This document shows positions 36,198 through 46,127 of a DNA stretch of 64,000 bases, one piece after another; position 1 is the first letter of the stretch, and each line of letters opens with the position of its first letter. The DNA is from Paracoccus onchidii (GTDB taxonomy: Bacteria; Pseudomonadota; Alphaproteobacteria; Rhodobacterales; Rhodobacteraceae), in the NCBI RefSeq assembly GCF_028294535.1, contig NZ_JAQBIE010000004.1:124001-188000 (forward strand), in the 5' to 3' direction. The notes beneath the pieces are model-generated. The model was not told where the DNA came from. It did not search any database and was given only the letters and a program-made list of their open reading frames with translations. The position numbers and the translations under genes are program-made.

Positions 36198-37445
36198 TCA
36201 GACCAGAAGCTCGGCCAGAACCTCGTCATTGGTGATGTCGCGGAATGCAAAGCCGCCAGCTTCCAGCCGTTGTTTCAGACTGTCCAGATGTTCGGGCGCC
36301 GATGTTTCGATGCCGATCAGGACCGAGCCGAAATTGCGTGCCGATTTCTTGAGGTATTCAAAGCGCGCGATGTCGTCATCCGGGCCAAGAAGCTGCAGGA
36401 AATCACGCAAGGCGCCGGGGCGCTGTGGCATTCGCAGGACGAAATACTTTTTCACGCCGCTGTATCGCAAGGCGCGTTCCTTGACCTCGGGCAGACGCTC
36501 GAAGTCGAAATTGCCGCCCGAGCAGACGCAGACGATGGTCTTGCCCGTCAGATCCCCCAGATCCCCCAGCACGTCCAGCGCCAGCGCCCCGGCGGGTTCA
36601 AGGACGACCCCTTCGGTGTTCAGCATTTCCAGCATCGTGCGGCAGATGCGATCTTCAGGTGCAAGATAGACATCCGCGCTGCTGAACGCCTTTAGCGTTT
36701 CAAAAGGCAGGGCACCGATTCGCGCTACCGCAGCCCCGTCGACAAAGCTGTCGATGGCAGGCAGGGCCACCGGTGCGCCATGCTCCAAAGCTGCCTGAAG
36801 GCTTGCCCCGCCCAGGGGTTCGGCAAAGGCGAACCGGGTTTCCGGGGCGGTTTCCTGCATCAGTTTCGTCACGCCCGAGGACAGTCCGCCGCCGCCAACC
36901 GGCAGCACCACGAGATCGGGTGCGCGGCCCAGTTGCTCCAGCATTTCCTGTGCGACCGTGGCCTGACCCTCGATGATGTCGGGTGCGTCAAAGGGTGACA
37001 GGAATTGCGCGCCATGTTCTGCGGCAAAGTTTTGCGCCGCTGCCAGCGTCTGGTCGAAATAATCGCCGGTCAGGACGATCTCGACGGCATCGCCACCGAA
37101 GATCTGGGTCTTGTTGATTTTCTGCTTCGGCGTCGTCACCGGCATGAAAATCGTGCCTTTGGCCCCGAAATGACGACAGGCATAGGCCACGCCTTGCGCG
37201 TGATTTCCCGCGCTGGCGCAGACGAAATGCGCATTCGTGCCTTCGTCGATGTCGACCAGTTTGCGCATGGCATTGAACGCCCCACGCAGCTTGTAGCTGC
37301 GCACCGGGGTCAGATCTTCACGCTTCAGCCAAATGTCAGCGCCATATTTCGCGGACAGGTGATCGTTGCGTTGCAACGGGGTAGGCTCGAACAGGTCGCG
37401 AAGCGCGGCCTCGGCCAGACGGACGGAGGCGACAAAATTTTCCAT
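36198..37445 (-). CDS. ilvA: Threonine ammonia-lyase (threonine dehydratase)
   Basis: IlvA converts threonine to 2-oxobutanoate, the first step of isoleucine synthesis. The 415-residue PLP enzyme has the active-site lysine in SYKLRGAFNA (about 60), SAGNHAQGVAYAC, GGGGLSSG (phosphate loop) and a single C-terminal ACT-like domain (about 325-415). The ACT-like part suggests feedback control by isoleucine. ATG 37445 gives the family start MENFVASVRLAE; the longer frame extends into the intergenic region. It is divergent from argG. Confidence 0.9.
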   Translation of the reverse strand: MENFVASVRLAEAALRDLFEPTPLQRNDHLSAKYGADIWLKREDLTPVRSYKLRGAFNAMRKLVDIDEGTNAHFVCASAGNHAQGVAYACRHFGAKGTIFMPVTTPKQKINKTQIFGGDAVEIVLTGDYFDQTLAAAQNFAAEHGAQFLSPFDAPDIIEGQATVAQEMLEQLGRAPDLVVLPVGGGGLSSGVTKLMQETAPETRFAFAEPLGGASLQAALEHGAPVALPAIDSFVDGAAVARIGALPFETLKAFSSADVYLAPEDRICRTMLEMLNTEGVVLEPAGALALDVLGDLGDLTGKTIVCVCSGGNFDFERLPEVKERALRYSGVKKYFVLRMPQRPGALRDFLQLLGPDDDIARFEYLKKSARNFGSVLIGIETSAPEHLDSLKQRLEAGGFAFRDITNDEVLAELLV

Positions 37446-37569
37446 GCCTTGCCCATGGCGTGAAAGCGCGGCTTTGACAAGGGGCGGCGCGGGATATTGC
37501 GCCTCATGCCCTTGTGACAACGCAAGATAAGCCGTATTCCCCCAGAAAATTCGATGAAGGGTTAACCGC

Positions 37570-38796
37570 ATGACCGACGCGCCGAAAAAAGTCGTCCTAG
37601 CCTATTCGGGCGGATTGGACACCTCGATCATCCTGAAATGGCTGCAGACCGAATATGGCTGCGAGGTCATCACCTTCACTGCCGATCTGGGGCAGGGCGA
37701 GGAACTGGAGCCGGCCCGCAAGAAGGCCGAGATGCTGGGCATCGCGCCCGAGAACATCCATATCGAGGATCTGCGCGAGGAATTCGTGCGCGATTTCGTC
37801 TTCCCGATGTTCCGCGCCAATGCGCTTTACGAGGGGCTGTATCTGCTGGGCACCTCGATCGCGCGGCCGCTGATCTCTCAGCGTCTGGTCGAGCTGGCGC
37901 ACCAGCACGGCGCGGATGCGGTGGCGCATGGCGCGACCGGCAAGGGCAATGACCAGGTCCGGTTCGAGCTGTCAGCCTATGCGCTGGACCCGTCGATCAA
38001 GGTCATCGCGCCCTGGCGTGAATGGGATCTGACCAGCCGCACCAAGCTGATCGAGTTCGCCGAGCAGAACCAGATCCCGATCGCCAAGGACAAGCGCGGC
38101 GAAGCGCCCTTCAGCGTCGATGCGAACCTGCTGCACACCAGCAGCGAGGGCAAGGCGCTGGAAGATCCGGCCGTCGAGGCCGGCGATTACGTGTTCCAGC
38201 GGACCGTCGCCCCCGAGGATGCGCCCGATACCCCCGAATATATCGAGGTGACCTTCGAGAAGGGCGATGCTGTCGCCATCGACGGTCAGGCCATGTCGCC
38301 CGCGACCATCCTGACCGCGCTGAACGAATATGGCCGCAAGCACGGCATCGGGCGTCTGGATTTCGTCGAGAACCGCTTTGTCGGCATGAAGTCGCGCGGC
38401 ATCTATGAAACGCCGGGCGGCACGATCCTGCTGGAAGCCCATCGCGGCATCGAACAGATAACGCTGGACAGCGGCGCGGGCCACCTGAAGGACAGCCTGA
38501 TGCCCCGCTATGCCGAGCTGATCTATAACGGTTTCTGGTTCAGCCCCGAGCGCGAGATGCTGCAGGCCGCAATCGACAAATCGCAGGAACATGTCGGCGG
38601 CACCGTCCGTCTGAAACTGTACAAGGGCAGCGCGACCTGCGTGGGCCGCTGGTCGGATCATTCGCTGTATTCCGAGGCGCATGTGACCTTCGAGGATGAC
38701 GCCGGTGCCTATGATCAGAAGGACGCGGCGGGCTTCATCAAGCTGAACGCCCTGCGCCTGAAACTGGTCGCCAACCGGAACGCGCGGTTCAAGTGA
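37570..38796 (+). CDS. argG: Argininosuccinate synthase
   Basis: ArgG joins citrulline and aspartate with ATP in arginine synthesis. The 408-residue product has the ATP-binding P-loop-like [12 protein letters not shown] (about 13-24), [14 protein letters not shown], and [12 protein letters not shown] near the end, all standard. GAAGGG precedes ATG 37570. It shares a 124-bp divergent region with ilvA and is followed by mog across a TGATG-type junction. Expression may relate to that of argJ elsewhere in the window, but no operator is evident. Confidence 0.96.
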   Translation: MTDAPKKVVLAYSGGLDTSIILKWLQTEYGCEVITFTADLGQGEELEPARKKAEMLGIAPENIHIEDLREEFVRDFVFPMFRANALYEGLYLLGTSIARPLISQRLVELAHQHGADAVAHGATGKGNDQVRFELSAYALDPSIKVIAPWREWDLTSRTKLIEFAEQNQIPIAKDKRGEAPFSVDANLLHTSSEGKALEDPAVEAGDYVFQRTVAPEDAPDTPEYIEVTFEKGDAVAIDGQAMSPATILTALNEYGRKHGIGRLDFVENRFVGMKSRGIYETPGGTILLEAHRGIEQITLDSGAGHLKDSLMPRYAELIYNGFWFSPEREMLQAAIDKSQEHVGGTVRLKLYKGSATCVGRWSDHSLYSEAHVTFEDDAGAYDQKDAAGFIKLNALRLKLVANRNARFK

Positions 38797-39335
38797 TGGA
38801 ACAGCGTCTGACCGCCCGAATTGCCATTGTAACCGTCAGCGACCGTGCCGCCGCCGGTATCTATGAGGACAAGGGCGGTCCGGGCGCAGAGCAATGGCTG
38901 CGCGACACGATCACATCCGGGATCGAGGTCGCGCGTCACATCATTCCCGATGGTCGCGAAGAGGTTGCAGCCAAGCTTCGCGAATTGTGTGATGAAGGCA
39001 CGGATCTGATACTTGTGACGGGGGGCACCGGTCCCGCACCGCGCGATCTGACACCCGAGGCGGTCGCGGATGTCGCCGACAAGGAGCTGCCCGGTTTCGG
39101 TGAAGAAATGCGGCGGGCATCGCTGGCCGAGGTGCCGACCGCGATTCTGTCGCGTCAGACGGCAGTCATTCGCGACAAGTCACTGATTATCACCATTCCG
39201 GGCAAGCCAGCGGCAATCGCAACCTGCATGAATGCGGTTTTCGCCGCCGTGCCCTATTGTCTTGATCTGATTGGGGCGGCCCGGATCGAAACCGATCCTT
39301 CCAGGATCAAGGCATTTCGCCCGAAAGCGAAATAG
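38796..39335 (+). CDS. mog: Molybdopterin adenylyltransferase (MogA-like)
   Basis: MogA adenylates molybdopterin before molybdenum insertion. The 179-residue product follows the family closely: VSDRAAAGIYEDKGG, then TGGTGPAPRDLTPE, PGFGEEMRR, SRQTAVIR and a final AAVPYCLDLI. The conserved Asp of SDR and the GTGP loop are intact. Translation can start at ATG 38796, which shares bases with the argG stop (GTGATG), or at GTG 38793. It is likely co-translated with argG although the functions are unrelated. Confidence 0.87.
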   Translation: MEQRLTARIAIVTVSDRAAAGIYEDKGGPGAEQWLRDTITSGIEVARHIIPDGREEVAAKLRELCDEGTDLILVTGGTGPAPRDLTPEAVADVADKELPGFGEEMRRASLAEVPTAILSRQTAVIRDKSLIITIPGKPAAIATCMNAVFAAVPYCLDLIGAARIETDPSRIKAFRPKAK

Positions 39336-39440
39336 GTGTCCCGGCCTGCCGGCCCATGCCCAACATTACTCGGGTTCGTATGGTCGTCACAGGCATCTAG
39401 TGGTGATGTCTGAACCGGGGGGCAGATGTTGTGGTTTTTA

Positions 39441-39469
39441 TTGACTCTGCGTGGCATGGGGCCGACAAT
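39441..39469 (+). promoter_or_regulatory. Candidate promoter of smc
   Basis: TTGACT (39441-39446) and GACAAT (39464-39469) are 17 bases apart. The predicted start near 39476 leaves a leader of about 26 bases before the TTG start of smc. The minus-35 matches 5 of 6 bases and the minus-10 matches 4 of 6. Confidence 0.42.
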
Positions 39470-39501
39470 CGCCAGCTAAGAATAACTGAACGGGCAGCAT
39501 C

Positions 39502-42500
39502 TTGCGTTTCGACCGGCTTCGACTGAACGGCTTCAAAAGCTTTGTGGATCCTACCGATCTGGTGATCCGCGAAGGGCTGACCGGTGTTGTCGGGCCCAAT
39601 GGCTGTGGCAAGTCGAACCTGCTGGAGGCCCTGCGCTGGGTCATGGGCGAGAATCGCCCCACTGCCATGCGCGGCGAGGGCATGGAGGACGTGATCTTTG
39701 CCGGCACCTCGCGGCGATCTGCACGCGGTCATGCCGAAGTGACCCTGACCATCGACAATCACGATCGGCTGGCCCCGGCGGGTTTCAACGACGAGGACAA
39801 TTTTGAAATTGCACGTCGCATTACCCGCGATGCGGGATCGGCCTACAAGATCGGCGGCAAGGATGTGCGCGCGCGCGATGTGCAGATGCTGTTTGCCGAT
39901 GCGTCCACCGGCGCCCACAGCCCCGCGCTGGTCCGCCAGGGCCAGATCAGCGAACTGATCAACGCCAAGCCCAAAAGCCGCCGTCGCATTCTGGAAGAGG
40001 CTGCGGGGATTTCGGGGCTGTATCAGCGCCGGCACGAGGCCGAGTTGAAGCTGAACGGTGCGGAAAACAACCTGACGCGGGTTGATGATACGCTGGATCA
40101 GCTGTCGACACAGGCGGCCAGCCTGGCGCGTCAGGCCCGTGCGGCAGCGAAATACCGCGAAATCGGTGCCGCGTTGCGCCTGGCCGAAGGGTTGTTGCTG
40201 TATCGCCGCTGGTCCGAGGCCGAAGCTGCGCGGCTTGCAGCCGTGCAGGCCTTGGCCGAGGCGGTGCGCATTGCTAACGAAGCCGAGGCGACGTCTCGTC
40301 AGGCGACCGAGCAGCGCGAGGCCGCGGATGAGGCGCTGCCGCCGCTGCGCGAGGAAGATCAGGTTGCCGCTGCGATTTTGTCGCGACTGCTGGTGGAAAA
40401 AGAGGCGCTGGATGATGCGGAAACCCGTGCCGTGGAACAGGTGCGCGCCCTTGTCGCCCGGATATCGCAACTGGATCGCGACATCGAACGCGAAGATGCG
40501 CTGAATCGTGATGCCGGAGAGGTGGTCGAGCGGCTGGCCTGGGAAAAGACCGAGCTGGAAAAAGCCGGCGCGGGGCATGAAGAAAAGCTGCAGGGCAAGG
40601 CGCAACAGGCGCAAGAGGCAGCAGACGCCCTGACCCAGGTTGAGGCCCGGCTGGCCGAGCTGACGGATGAGGCTGCACGCCTTGCGGCGCGTCACCAATC
40701 GGCGGAAAGATTGGCGTCTGACCTGCGCACGATGCTGGCGCGGGCCGAACGCGCGGCAGGCGAGGCCGAAGAAAACGCCGCCCGCGCCGCCACTGCGGGA
40801 TCTGCTGCAGATGAAGCATTGGCCACCGCCGAAGAAGCGCAAGAGGCCGCTGCTGACCGGGCCGAAGCCGCCGAAGAGGCCCTGGCCGCGGCTGAACTCG
40901 TGCGTGGGGATGCCGAATCCGCCGAGGCCGCTGCACGTTTGTCACGTTCCGAGGCCGAAGGCGAAGCCAGCGCGCTGGCGGCCGAAATGGCCGCGCTGAG
41001 ACGTCTGGTTGAACGCGGGCAATCCGATGGCGCCGCGATTCTGGATCAGGTGCAGGTCGAGAAAGGCTATGAAATTGCCTTTGGTGCGGCGCTTGGCGAT
41101 GATCTGCGAGCTGGGGTGGCCACGGACGGCCAGTCCGGTTGGCGTGAATTGCCGGGCTGGGATGCGCCGCAAGCCCTGCCTGATGGGGTTTTGGCGCTGG
41201 CGCGGCATGTCACGGCCCCACCTGCATTGAACAGGCGGTTGTCGCAATGCGGTCTGATTGCCGATGGTGCCGCGGCATTGGCGCTGCAATCGCGCCTGCG
41301 GCCGGGGCAACGGCTGGTGACACCTGAGGGGGATTTGTTTCGCTGGGACGGGATGTGTGTTTCGTCGGGGGAAACGTCGTCGAGCGCGGCGCTGCATCTG
41401 CAGAATGTCAACCAGCTTGCCGAAATCTCTGAACAGGCCGAAGAAGCACAGGCGCGTGCTGCGGACGCGGTGCAGCGCCATGAGGATGCACGGGCCCGGC
41501 TGGCCGAGGCTGCAGCAACCGAGAAATCATCACGCGATGCCCGCCGCGAGGCCGAGCGGCTGCTTTCGGATGCGGCACGCGCCGCGACACGGGCGGAATC
41601 GGATCTGGCCCTGGCGAATAGCCGCCACGAGGCAGCGCAGGCCGAACTGGCGCGCCACCGGGCTGACGCCTCGGACGCCTCCGCCCGGCTTGCTCAGGCT
41701 GAGCGCGCCTTGGCCGACCTGCCATCGCGTGATGCGGCGGCGGATGCGGTCGAGCATGCCCGCACCGGTGTCGAGGCCGCGCGTATCGCCACGATGACCC
41801 GGCGCGCCGCGCTGGATGAGCTGCGTCGCGACGGGAATGCCCGGCTGAAGCGGTTGCAGGAAATCGCCAAGGAAGAATCTGGATGGAAGCTGCGTTTGCA
41901 GCAGGCCGGGACGCGGGGTGCCGAACTGGTCGCCCGTCGCGATGACGGCGCTGCCGAGCTGGAGGAGGCCGAGGCCCAACCCGCCTTGCTGGCCGAGCGC
42001 CGCGAAGAACTGGCCGAGCGTGAGGCCGAGGCCACGACACGGTTGGAGCGGGCCCGGACCGCCCTGACCGCGGCGGATGAGGTCGCGCGCAGCTGTGCCC
42101 ATGCCGAACGCGATGCGGAACGGGCCGCCTCTGAAGCCCGTGAAACACGTGCCGCCCGCGAAGCGCGGGCAGAAGCCGCACGTGACAGCGAAGTTGCTGC
42201 ACGCGAGCGTATCCAGGAAGAAACCGAAACCACGCCGCAAGACTTGTTGCAGTCCTTGGGTGAGGTGGACACCGAAACCCCGTCCGGCACACTGGAGGAC
42301 CGTATCGCGCGGTTGCGGTCCCAGCGCGATGCGCTGGGGGCGGTCAACCTTCGCGCCGATGAGGACAAACGGGAAATCGAGGACGAGCGCGACAATCTGT
42401 TGCACGAGAAAACCGATCTGGAAGAGGCAATCCGCAAGCTGCGCGCCGGGATCGGCAGTCTGAACCGCGAAGGTCGCGAGCGTCTGCTGGCGGCGTTCGA

Positions 42501-42954
42501 TACGGTGAATGCCAATTTCGCGACGTTGTTCACCAGCCTGTTCGGGGGCGGCGAGGCACGTTTGGTTCTGGTTGAATCGGATGACCCGCTGGAAGCAGGG
42601 CTGGAAATCATGTGCCAGCCACCGGGCAAGAAACTGTCGACCCTATCGCTCTTGTCGGGCGGCGAGCAAACTCTGACCGCGCTGGCGCTGATCTTTGCGG
42701 TCTTTCTGGCCAATCCTGCGCCGATCTGTGTGCTGGACGAGGTTGACGCGCCGCTGGATGACGCCAATGTCAGCCGCTTTTGCGATCTGCTGGATGAAAT
42801 GACCGGTCGCACCGATACCCGATTTCTGATTATCACCCACCATGCGGTGACCATGGCGCGCATGGATCGCCTGTTTGGCGTGACCATGGTCGAACAGGGT
42901 GTCAGCCAGCTGGTCAGTGTCGATCTGAAACGCGCCGAGGCTCTGGTCGCCTGA
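39502..42954 (+). CDS. smc: Chromosome segregation protein SMC
   Basis: SMC dimers fold and segregate the chromosome together with ScpA and ScpB. The 1150-residue protein has the N-terminal ATPase half with GPNGCGKS (31-38), a long coiled coil rich in Ala, Glu and Arg, a hinge (about 510-600), the second coiled coil, and the C-terminal half. The latter carries LSGGEQTLTALAL and CVLDEVDAPLDDAN. The start is TTG 39502, giving the family opening MRFDRLRLNGFKSFVD; no ATG fits. A candidate promoter lies just upstream, so it need not depend on argG-mog. Confidence 0.95.
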   Translation: MRFDRLRLNGFKSFVDPTDLVIREGLTGVVGPNGCGKSNLLEALRWVMGENRPTAMRGEGMEDVIFAGTSRRSARGHAEVTLTIDNHDRLAPAGFNDEDNFEIARRITRDAGSAYKIGGKDVRARDVQMLFADASTGAHSPALVRQGQISELINAKPKSRRRILEEAAGISGLYQRRHEAELKLNGAENNLTRVDDTLDQLSTQAASLARQARAAAKYREIGAALRLAEGLLLYRRWSEAEAARLAAVQALAEAVRIANEAEATSRQATEQREAADEALPPLREEDQVAAAILSRLLVEKEALDDAETRAVEQVRALVARISQLDRDIEREDALNRDAGEVVERLAWEKTELEKAGAGHEEKLQGKAQQAQEAADALTQVEARLAELTDEAARLAARHQSAERLASDLRTMLARAERAAGEAEENAARAATAGSAADEALATAEEAQEAAADRAEAAEEALAAAELVRGDAESAEAAARLSRSEAEGEASALAAEMAALRRLVERGQSDGAAILDQVQVEKGYEIAFGAALGDDLRAGVATDGQSGWRELPGWDAPQALPDGVLALARHVTAPPALNRRLSQCGLIADGAAALALQSRLRPGQRLVTPEGDLFRWDGMCVSSGETSSSAALHLQNVNQLAEISEQAEEAQARAADAVQRHEDARARLAEAAATEKSSRDARREAERLLSDAARAATRAESDLALANSRHEAAQAELARHRADASDASARLAQAERALADLPSRDAAADAVEHARTGVEAARIATMTRRAALDELRRDGNARLKRLQEIAKEESGWKLRLQQAGTRGAELVARRDDGAAELEEAEAQPALLAERREELAEREAEATTRLERARTALTAADEVARSCAHAERDAERAASEARETRAAREARAEAARDSEVAARERIQEETETTPQDLLQSLGEVDTETPSGTLEDRIARLRSQRDALGAVNLRADEDKREIEDERDNLLHEKTDLEEAIRKLRAGIGSLNREGRERLLAAFDTVNANFATLFTSLFGGGEARLVLVESDDPLEAGLEIMCQPPGKKLSTLSLLSGGEQTLTALALIFAVFLANPAPICVLDEVDAPLDDANVSRFCDLLDEMTGRTDTRFLIITHHAVTMARMDRLFGVTMVEQGVSQLVSVDLKRAEALVA

Positions 42955-43037
42955 GGGTCGCCGCGCTAGGGTGCCACTCGAATCGCGATCCGCCGGTGGT
43001 CGACAGGACCGGCCGGCCCCAGCCTGACGAGGACATC

Positions 43038-43493
43038 ATGAGCATCGAAGCCCGACTGACCGAAAAAGGAATCTCCCTGCCGGACGCGCCGGCCCCTGCG
43101 GCCAACTATGTGCCATATGTGCAAAGCGGCAATCTGGTCTATGTATCGGGTCAGATCAGCGCAGACGAAAACGGTCTGATTACCGGAAAGCTGGGCGAAA
43201 ATGTCGATGTCGAGGCCGGCGCTGCCGCCGCCCGGCGTTGCGGGCTTGCCCTGATTGCGCAATTGCGTGCGGCCACTGGCTCATTGGACAAGGTCAAACG
43301 TGTCGTCAAGCTGACCGGCTTCGTGAACTCGACCCCTGACTTTACCGACCAGCCAAAGGTCATCAACGGCTGTTCGGACCTGATGGTCGAAGTGTTCGGT
43401 GACGCGGGCGCACATGCCCGTGCCGCAGTTTCGGCCCCCGCGCTTCCGCTGGGTGTCGCGGTCGAAATCGAAGCGATCTTCGAGGTCGAGTGA
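43038..43493 (+). CDS. RidA family protein (reactive enamine/imine deaminase)
   Basis: The 151-residue protein from ATG 43038 (GAGGACATC site) belongs to the RidA/YjgF family. It carries LVYVSGQIS, VNSTPDF, ARAAVSAPALPLGVAVEIEAI and the arginine that binds the substrate carboxylate. RidA removes reactive enamines made by PLP enzymes such as IlvA, also in this window. The length and the N-terminal extension match the larger Rid subgroup. The stop overlaps the start of the phosphodiesterase gene by one base. Confidence 0.87.
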   Translation: MSIEARLTEKGISLPDAPAPAANYVPYVQSGNLVYVSGQISADENGLITGKLGENVDVEAGAAAARRCGLALIAQLRAATGSLDKVKRVVKLTGFVNSTPDFTDQPKVINGCSDLMVEVFGDAGAHARAAVSAPALPLGVAVEIEAIFEVE

Positions 43494-44248
43494 TGCCGGC
43501 GCTGCCACAGGCATTTCTGAACGTTCCGATCACCCATCGCGGACTTCATGACGACAAGGTTCCGGAAAACAGTCTGGCGGCGGCAAAGGCCGCCATCGAC
43601 GCGGGATACGGGATCGAAATGGATATCCAGCCTGCGGCCGATGGTACGGCGATGGTGTTTCATGATTATGATCTGACGCGTTTGGCAGGGGACAGGCGCT
43701 TTGTCGCCGACATTTCGGCCGATGAACTGGCCGGAATTTCCCTGAAAGGCAGCAACGAGACCGTGCCGACCCTTCGCCAGATGCTGGATCTGGTCGCCGG
43801 GCGGGTTCCCCTGCTGATCGAAATCAAGGATCAGGACGGACGGCTTGGCGGCAATATCGGCGATCTGCACAAGCAGGTGGCCGGACAGCTGGCTGACTAT
43901 GCCGGGCCTGTCGCCGTGATGTCTTTCAATCCTCATGTCGTCGGGGCGTTTCACCGGATTTCACCGGATATTCCGGTGGGGCTGACAACCTGCGGTTATG
44001 CGCCCGAACATTGGGCGATGCTGGATCAGGACGCGCGCGAACATCTGGCTGATATTTCGGATTTTGATGATGTGGGGGCCAGTTTCATCTCGCATGATCA
44101 CAACGATCTGGGCAATCCGCGCGTCGATGCGTTGAAGGCGCAGGCGGTTCCCGTTCTGTGCTGGACGATCCGATCGCCCGCGCAAGAGGCTGCCGCGCGC
44201 AAGGTTGCCGACAATATCACCTTCGAGGGCTATCAGGCCGCGATCTAG
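43493..44248 (+). CDS. Glycerophosphodiester phosphodiesterase family protein
   Basis: The 251-residue protein has the GDPD fold: THRGLHDDKVPENS with the catalytic His and Arg, then EMDIQPAADG with metal-binding Glu and Asp, and HDYDLTRL with the second His. LLIEIKDQ and the C-terminal PVLCWTIRS follow. Such enzymes hydrolyse glycerophosphodiesters from phospholipid turnover to glycerol 3-phosphate. No signal peptide is seen, so it is probably cytoplasmic. It starts one base into the RidA stop (TGATG) and is likely co-translated with it. Confidence 0.87.
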   Translation: MPALPQAFLNVPITHRGLHDDKVPENSLAAAKAAIDAGYGIEMDIQPAADGTAMVFHDYDLTRLAGDRRFVADISADELAGISLKGSNETVPTLRQMLDLVAGRVPLLIEIKDQDGRLGGNIGDLHKQVAGQLADYAGPVAVMSFNPHVVGAFHRISPDIPVGLTTCGYAPEHWAMLDQDAREHLADISDFDDVGASFISHDHNDLGNPRVDALKAQAVPVLCWTIRSPAQEAAARKVADNITFEGYQAAI

Positions 44249-44263
44249 TCTTTGGCGCCGCGT

Positions 44264-44293
44264 GTTCGGGCAGTGTCGGGGCGTTGCCCGAAC
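44264..44293 (+). terminator. Weak hairpin after the phosphodiesterase gene
   Basis: The 9-bp inverted repeat GTTCGGGCA/TGCCCGAAC (44264-44272 with 44285-44293) has a 12-base loop and no T tract. It lies 15 bp after the stop and 82 bp before the next gene, so it may attenuate read-through. Confidence 0.35.
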
Positions 44294-44375
44294 AGATCGC
44301 GGATCTTCGTGAATTCTTTGGGAATGTGATCCTGTTGATCTGGCAATTCATCGTTGCGCGACTAGTTTAGGGGCC

Positions 44376-45512
44376 ATGAGCACGCCGCTGACCCTGACCA
44401 CCCATTCCTCCATCGCCGATATTGCACCCGACATCTGGGACGGGCTGGGCGATGGCAATCCGTTTACCACGCACCGGTTCCTTCATGCGCTGGAGATGTC
44501 GGGCTCTGTCGGGGCCGGCACCGGCTGGCAACCGCTGCACCTGACGATCGAACGCAACGGCCTGATCCTGGGGGCGGCGCCGCTCTATGCGAAATCGCAT
44601 AGTCAGGGCGAATATATCTTCGATCATGCATGGGCACAGGCCTATATGCGCGCCGGGGGCGATTACTATCCCAAGCTGCAATCCGCCGTTCCCTTTACCC
44701 CGGCGACAGGTGCGCGGTTGCTGTCGCCGGACCCCGAAATCAGGCGCGCCTTGCTGACCGGCATGACGCAGCTTGCGCAGCGTGGGGGGGCATCTGGCGT
44801 GCATGTAACCTTTTGCACCGAGGAAGAATCCGGGCTGGGCGAGGAGGTCGGGTTTCTGAGCCGCGTGACCCAGCAATTCCATTGGCTCAATCAGGGTTAT
44901 GGCAGCTATGATGATTTCTTGACCGCGCTGTCATCGCGCAAGCGCAAGGCGCTTCGCAAGGAACGTCGGCGCGCGCAAGAATTCGGTGGCAGCATTCGCC
45001 GCTTGCAAGGGGATGCGCTGCGACGCGAGCATTGGGATGCGTTCTGGGGTTTTTATCAGGACACCGGAAGCCGCAAATGGGGACAACCCTATCTGACGCG
45101 CGACTTCTTTGAACGGGTGCACCAGACAATGCGCGATGATGTGCTGTTGGTTCTGGCGGAACGCGATGGCGTGCCGATTGCGGGTGCGCTGAACTTTGTC
45201 GGGGGTGGTGCAATCTATGGACGTTATTGGGGTTGCACCGAGGATCACGCCTTTCTGCATTTCGAGCTGTGCTATCATCAGGCCATCGATTACGCGATCG
45301 AATACGGGCTTGATCGCGTCGAGGCAGGGGCGCAAGGCGAACACAAACTGGCGCGGGGCTATCTGCCGGCACCTGTGCATTCGTTGCATTGGGTTGGCGA
45401 TCCCGGATTTCTGCGCGCTTTGGCGCAGTATCTGCAGGAAGAACGTCACGCCATCGATGACGAGATCGAGGTTCTGACCGATTGGGGGCCGTTCCGCAAG
45501 AACAACGGCTGA
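44376..45512 (+). CDS. FemAB-like / GNAT-fold protein (DUF482 type)
   Basis: The 378-residue protein has the double acyl-transferase fold seen in FemAB-like proteins. It begins MSTPLTLTTHSSIADIAP and carries NPFTTHRFLHALE, DHAWAQAYMRAGGDYYPKL, RKRKALRKERRRA and GRYWGC...ELCYHQAIDYAIE. The late AGAQGEHKLARGYLP is the DUF482 signature. The family is often labelled peptidoglycan-related but is poorly tested. The gene follows RidA and the phosphodiesterase, and its stop lies in a strong terminator. No signal peptide or membrane segment is evident. Confidence 0.82.
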   Translation: MSTPLTLTTHSSIADIAPDIWDGLGDGNPFTTHRFLHALEMSGSVGAGTGWQPLHLTIERNGLILGAAPLYAKSHSQGEYIFDHAWAQAYMRAGGDYYPKLQSAVPFTPATGARLLSPDPEIRRALLTGMTQLAQRGGASGVHVTFCTEEESGLGEEVGFLSRVTQQFHWLNQGYGSYDDFLTALSSRKRKALRKERRRAQEFGGSIRRLQGDALRREHWDAFWGFYQDTGSRKWGQPYLTRDFFERVHQTMRDDVLLVLAERDGVPIAGALNFVGGGAIYGRYWGCTEDHAFLHFELCYHQAIDYAIEYGLDRVEAGAQGEHKLARGYLPAPVHSLHWVGDPGFLRALAQYLQEERHAIDDEIEVLTDWGPFRKNNG

Positions 45513-45537
45513 TCCGGCACATCCCGTGTGCCGGATC
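45511..45537. terminator. Bidirectional terminator between DUF482 and peroxiredoxin genes
   Basis: A perfect 11-bp stem GATCCGGCACA/TGTGCCGGATC (45511-45521 with 45527-45537) with loop TCCCG overlaps the upstream stop. On the plus strand it is followed by GTTTTC. It also serves the converging peroxiredoxin gene. Confidence 0.8.
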
Positions 45538-45556
45538 GTTTTCATTTATGGGCCGT

Positions 45557-46042
45557 TCAGACCTTTTCCAGCAGGGCTTCACCGGCGCTGACGCTGCAGG
45601 TGCCGGGTGAATCCTCGACATCGATGACTTCGACCTTGCCGTCATTCAGCAGTGCGGCGAACCGTTGGCAGCGATTGAAGAGGCCTGCGGGCGGGGCATC
45701 GAAATTCAACCCCAGCGCCTTGGTGACGCTACCATCCGCATCGGCCAGCACCTCGATCCCTGCATCGGGGGCACCGGTGGCCTTGGCCCAGGCGTCGCAG
45801 ACGAATGGGTCGTTGACGGTCAGACAGACAATCCGGCCTACGCCCTTGTCGCGGAATTGCTGCGCTGTGCGGATGAAGCTGGGCATATGCGCATTGGTGC
45901 AGGTGCCTGTATAGGCGCCGGGCAGACCGAAAACGACCGTGCGGCCCTTGGCCAGCTCTGCCGTATCAACGGTTTCGGGGCCGTTCTCGCCGACGCGCAG
46001 CAAGCTGCCGGTGGGAAATGTTTCGCCAACCTGAATGGTCAT
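45557..46042 (-). CDS. Peroxiredoxin (Prx5 / AhpC-TSA family)
   Basis: The 161-residue protein from ATG 46042 (GGAGATCAGG) has the Prx5-type active site LPGAYTGTCTNAHMP with the peroxidatic cysteine (about 48). A second cysteine lies at VNDPFVCDAW and another in FNRCQRF. It reduces peroxides with thiol reductants; glutaredoxin or thioredoxin could be the donor. It is divergent from a ferredoxin-reductase-type flavoprotein gene, with 85 bp between the starts. A minus-10-like TATAGT lies at 46077-46082 on its strand. Confidence 0.87.
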   Translation of the reverse strand: MTIQVGETFPTGSLLRVGENGPETVDTAELAKGRTVVFGLPGAYTGTCTNAHMPSFIRTAQQFRDKGVGRIVCLTVNDPFVCDAWAKATGAPDAGIEVLADADGSVTKALGLNFDAPPAGLFNRCQRFAALLNDGKVEVIDVEDSPGTCSVSAGEALLEKV

Positions 46043-46127
46043 CCTGATCTCCATGAATTGCAACGGATTCGCGCCGACTATAGGGTGCGGTTGGTAAACT
46101 GGCCAGAACACAGGCGGGCAAGAATCG

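Noticed and set aside
39336-39501. A possible small gene or RNA between mog and smc
   Set aside because: Only a short GGCC stem and the candidate smc promoter are visible; no open frame with a ribosome site.
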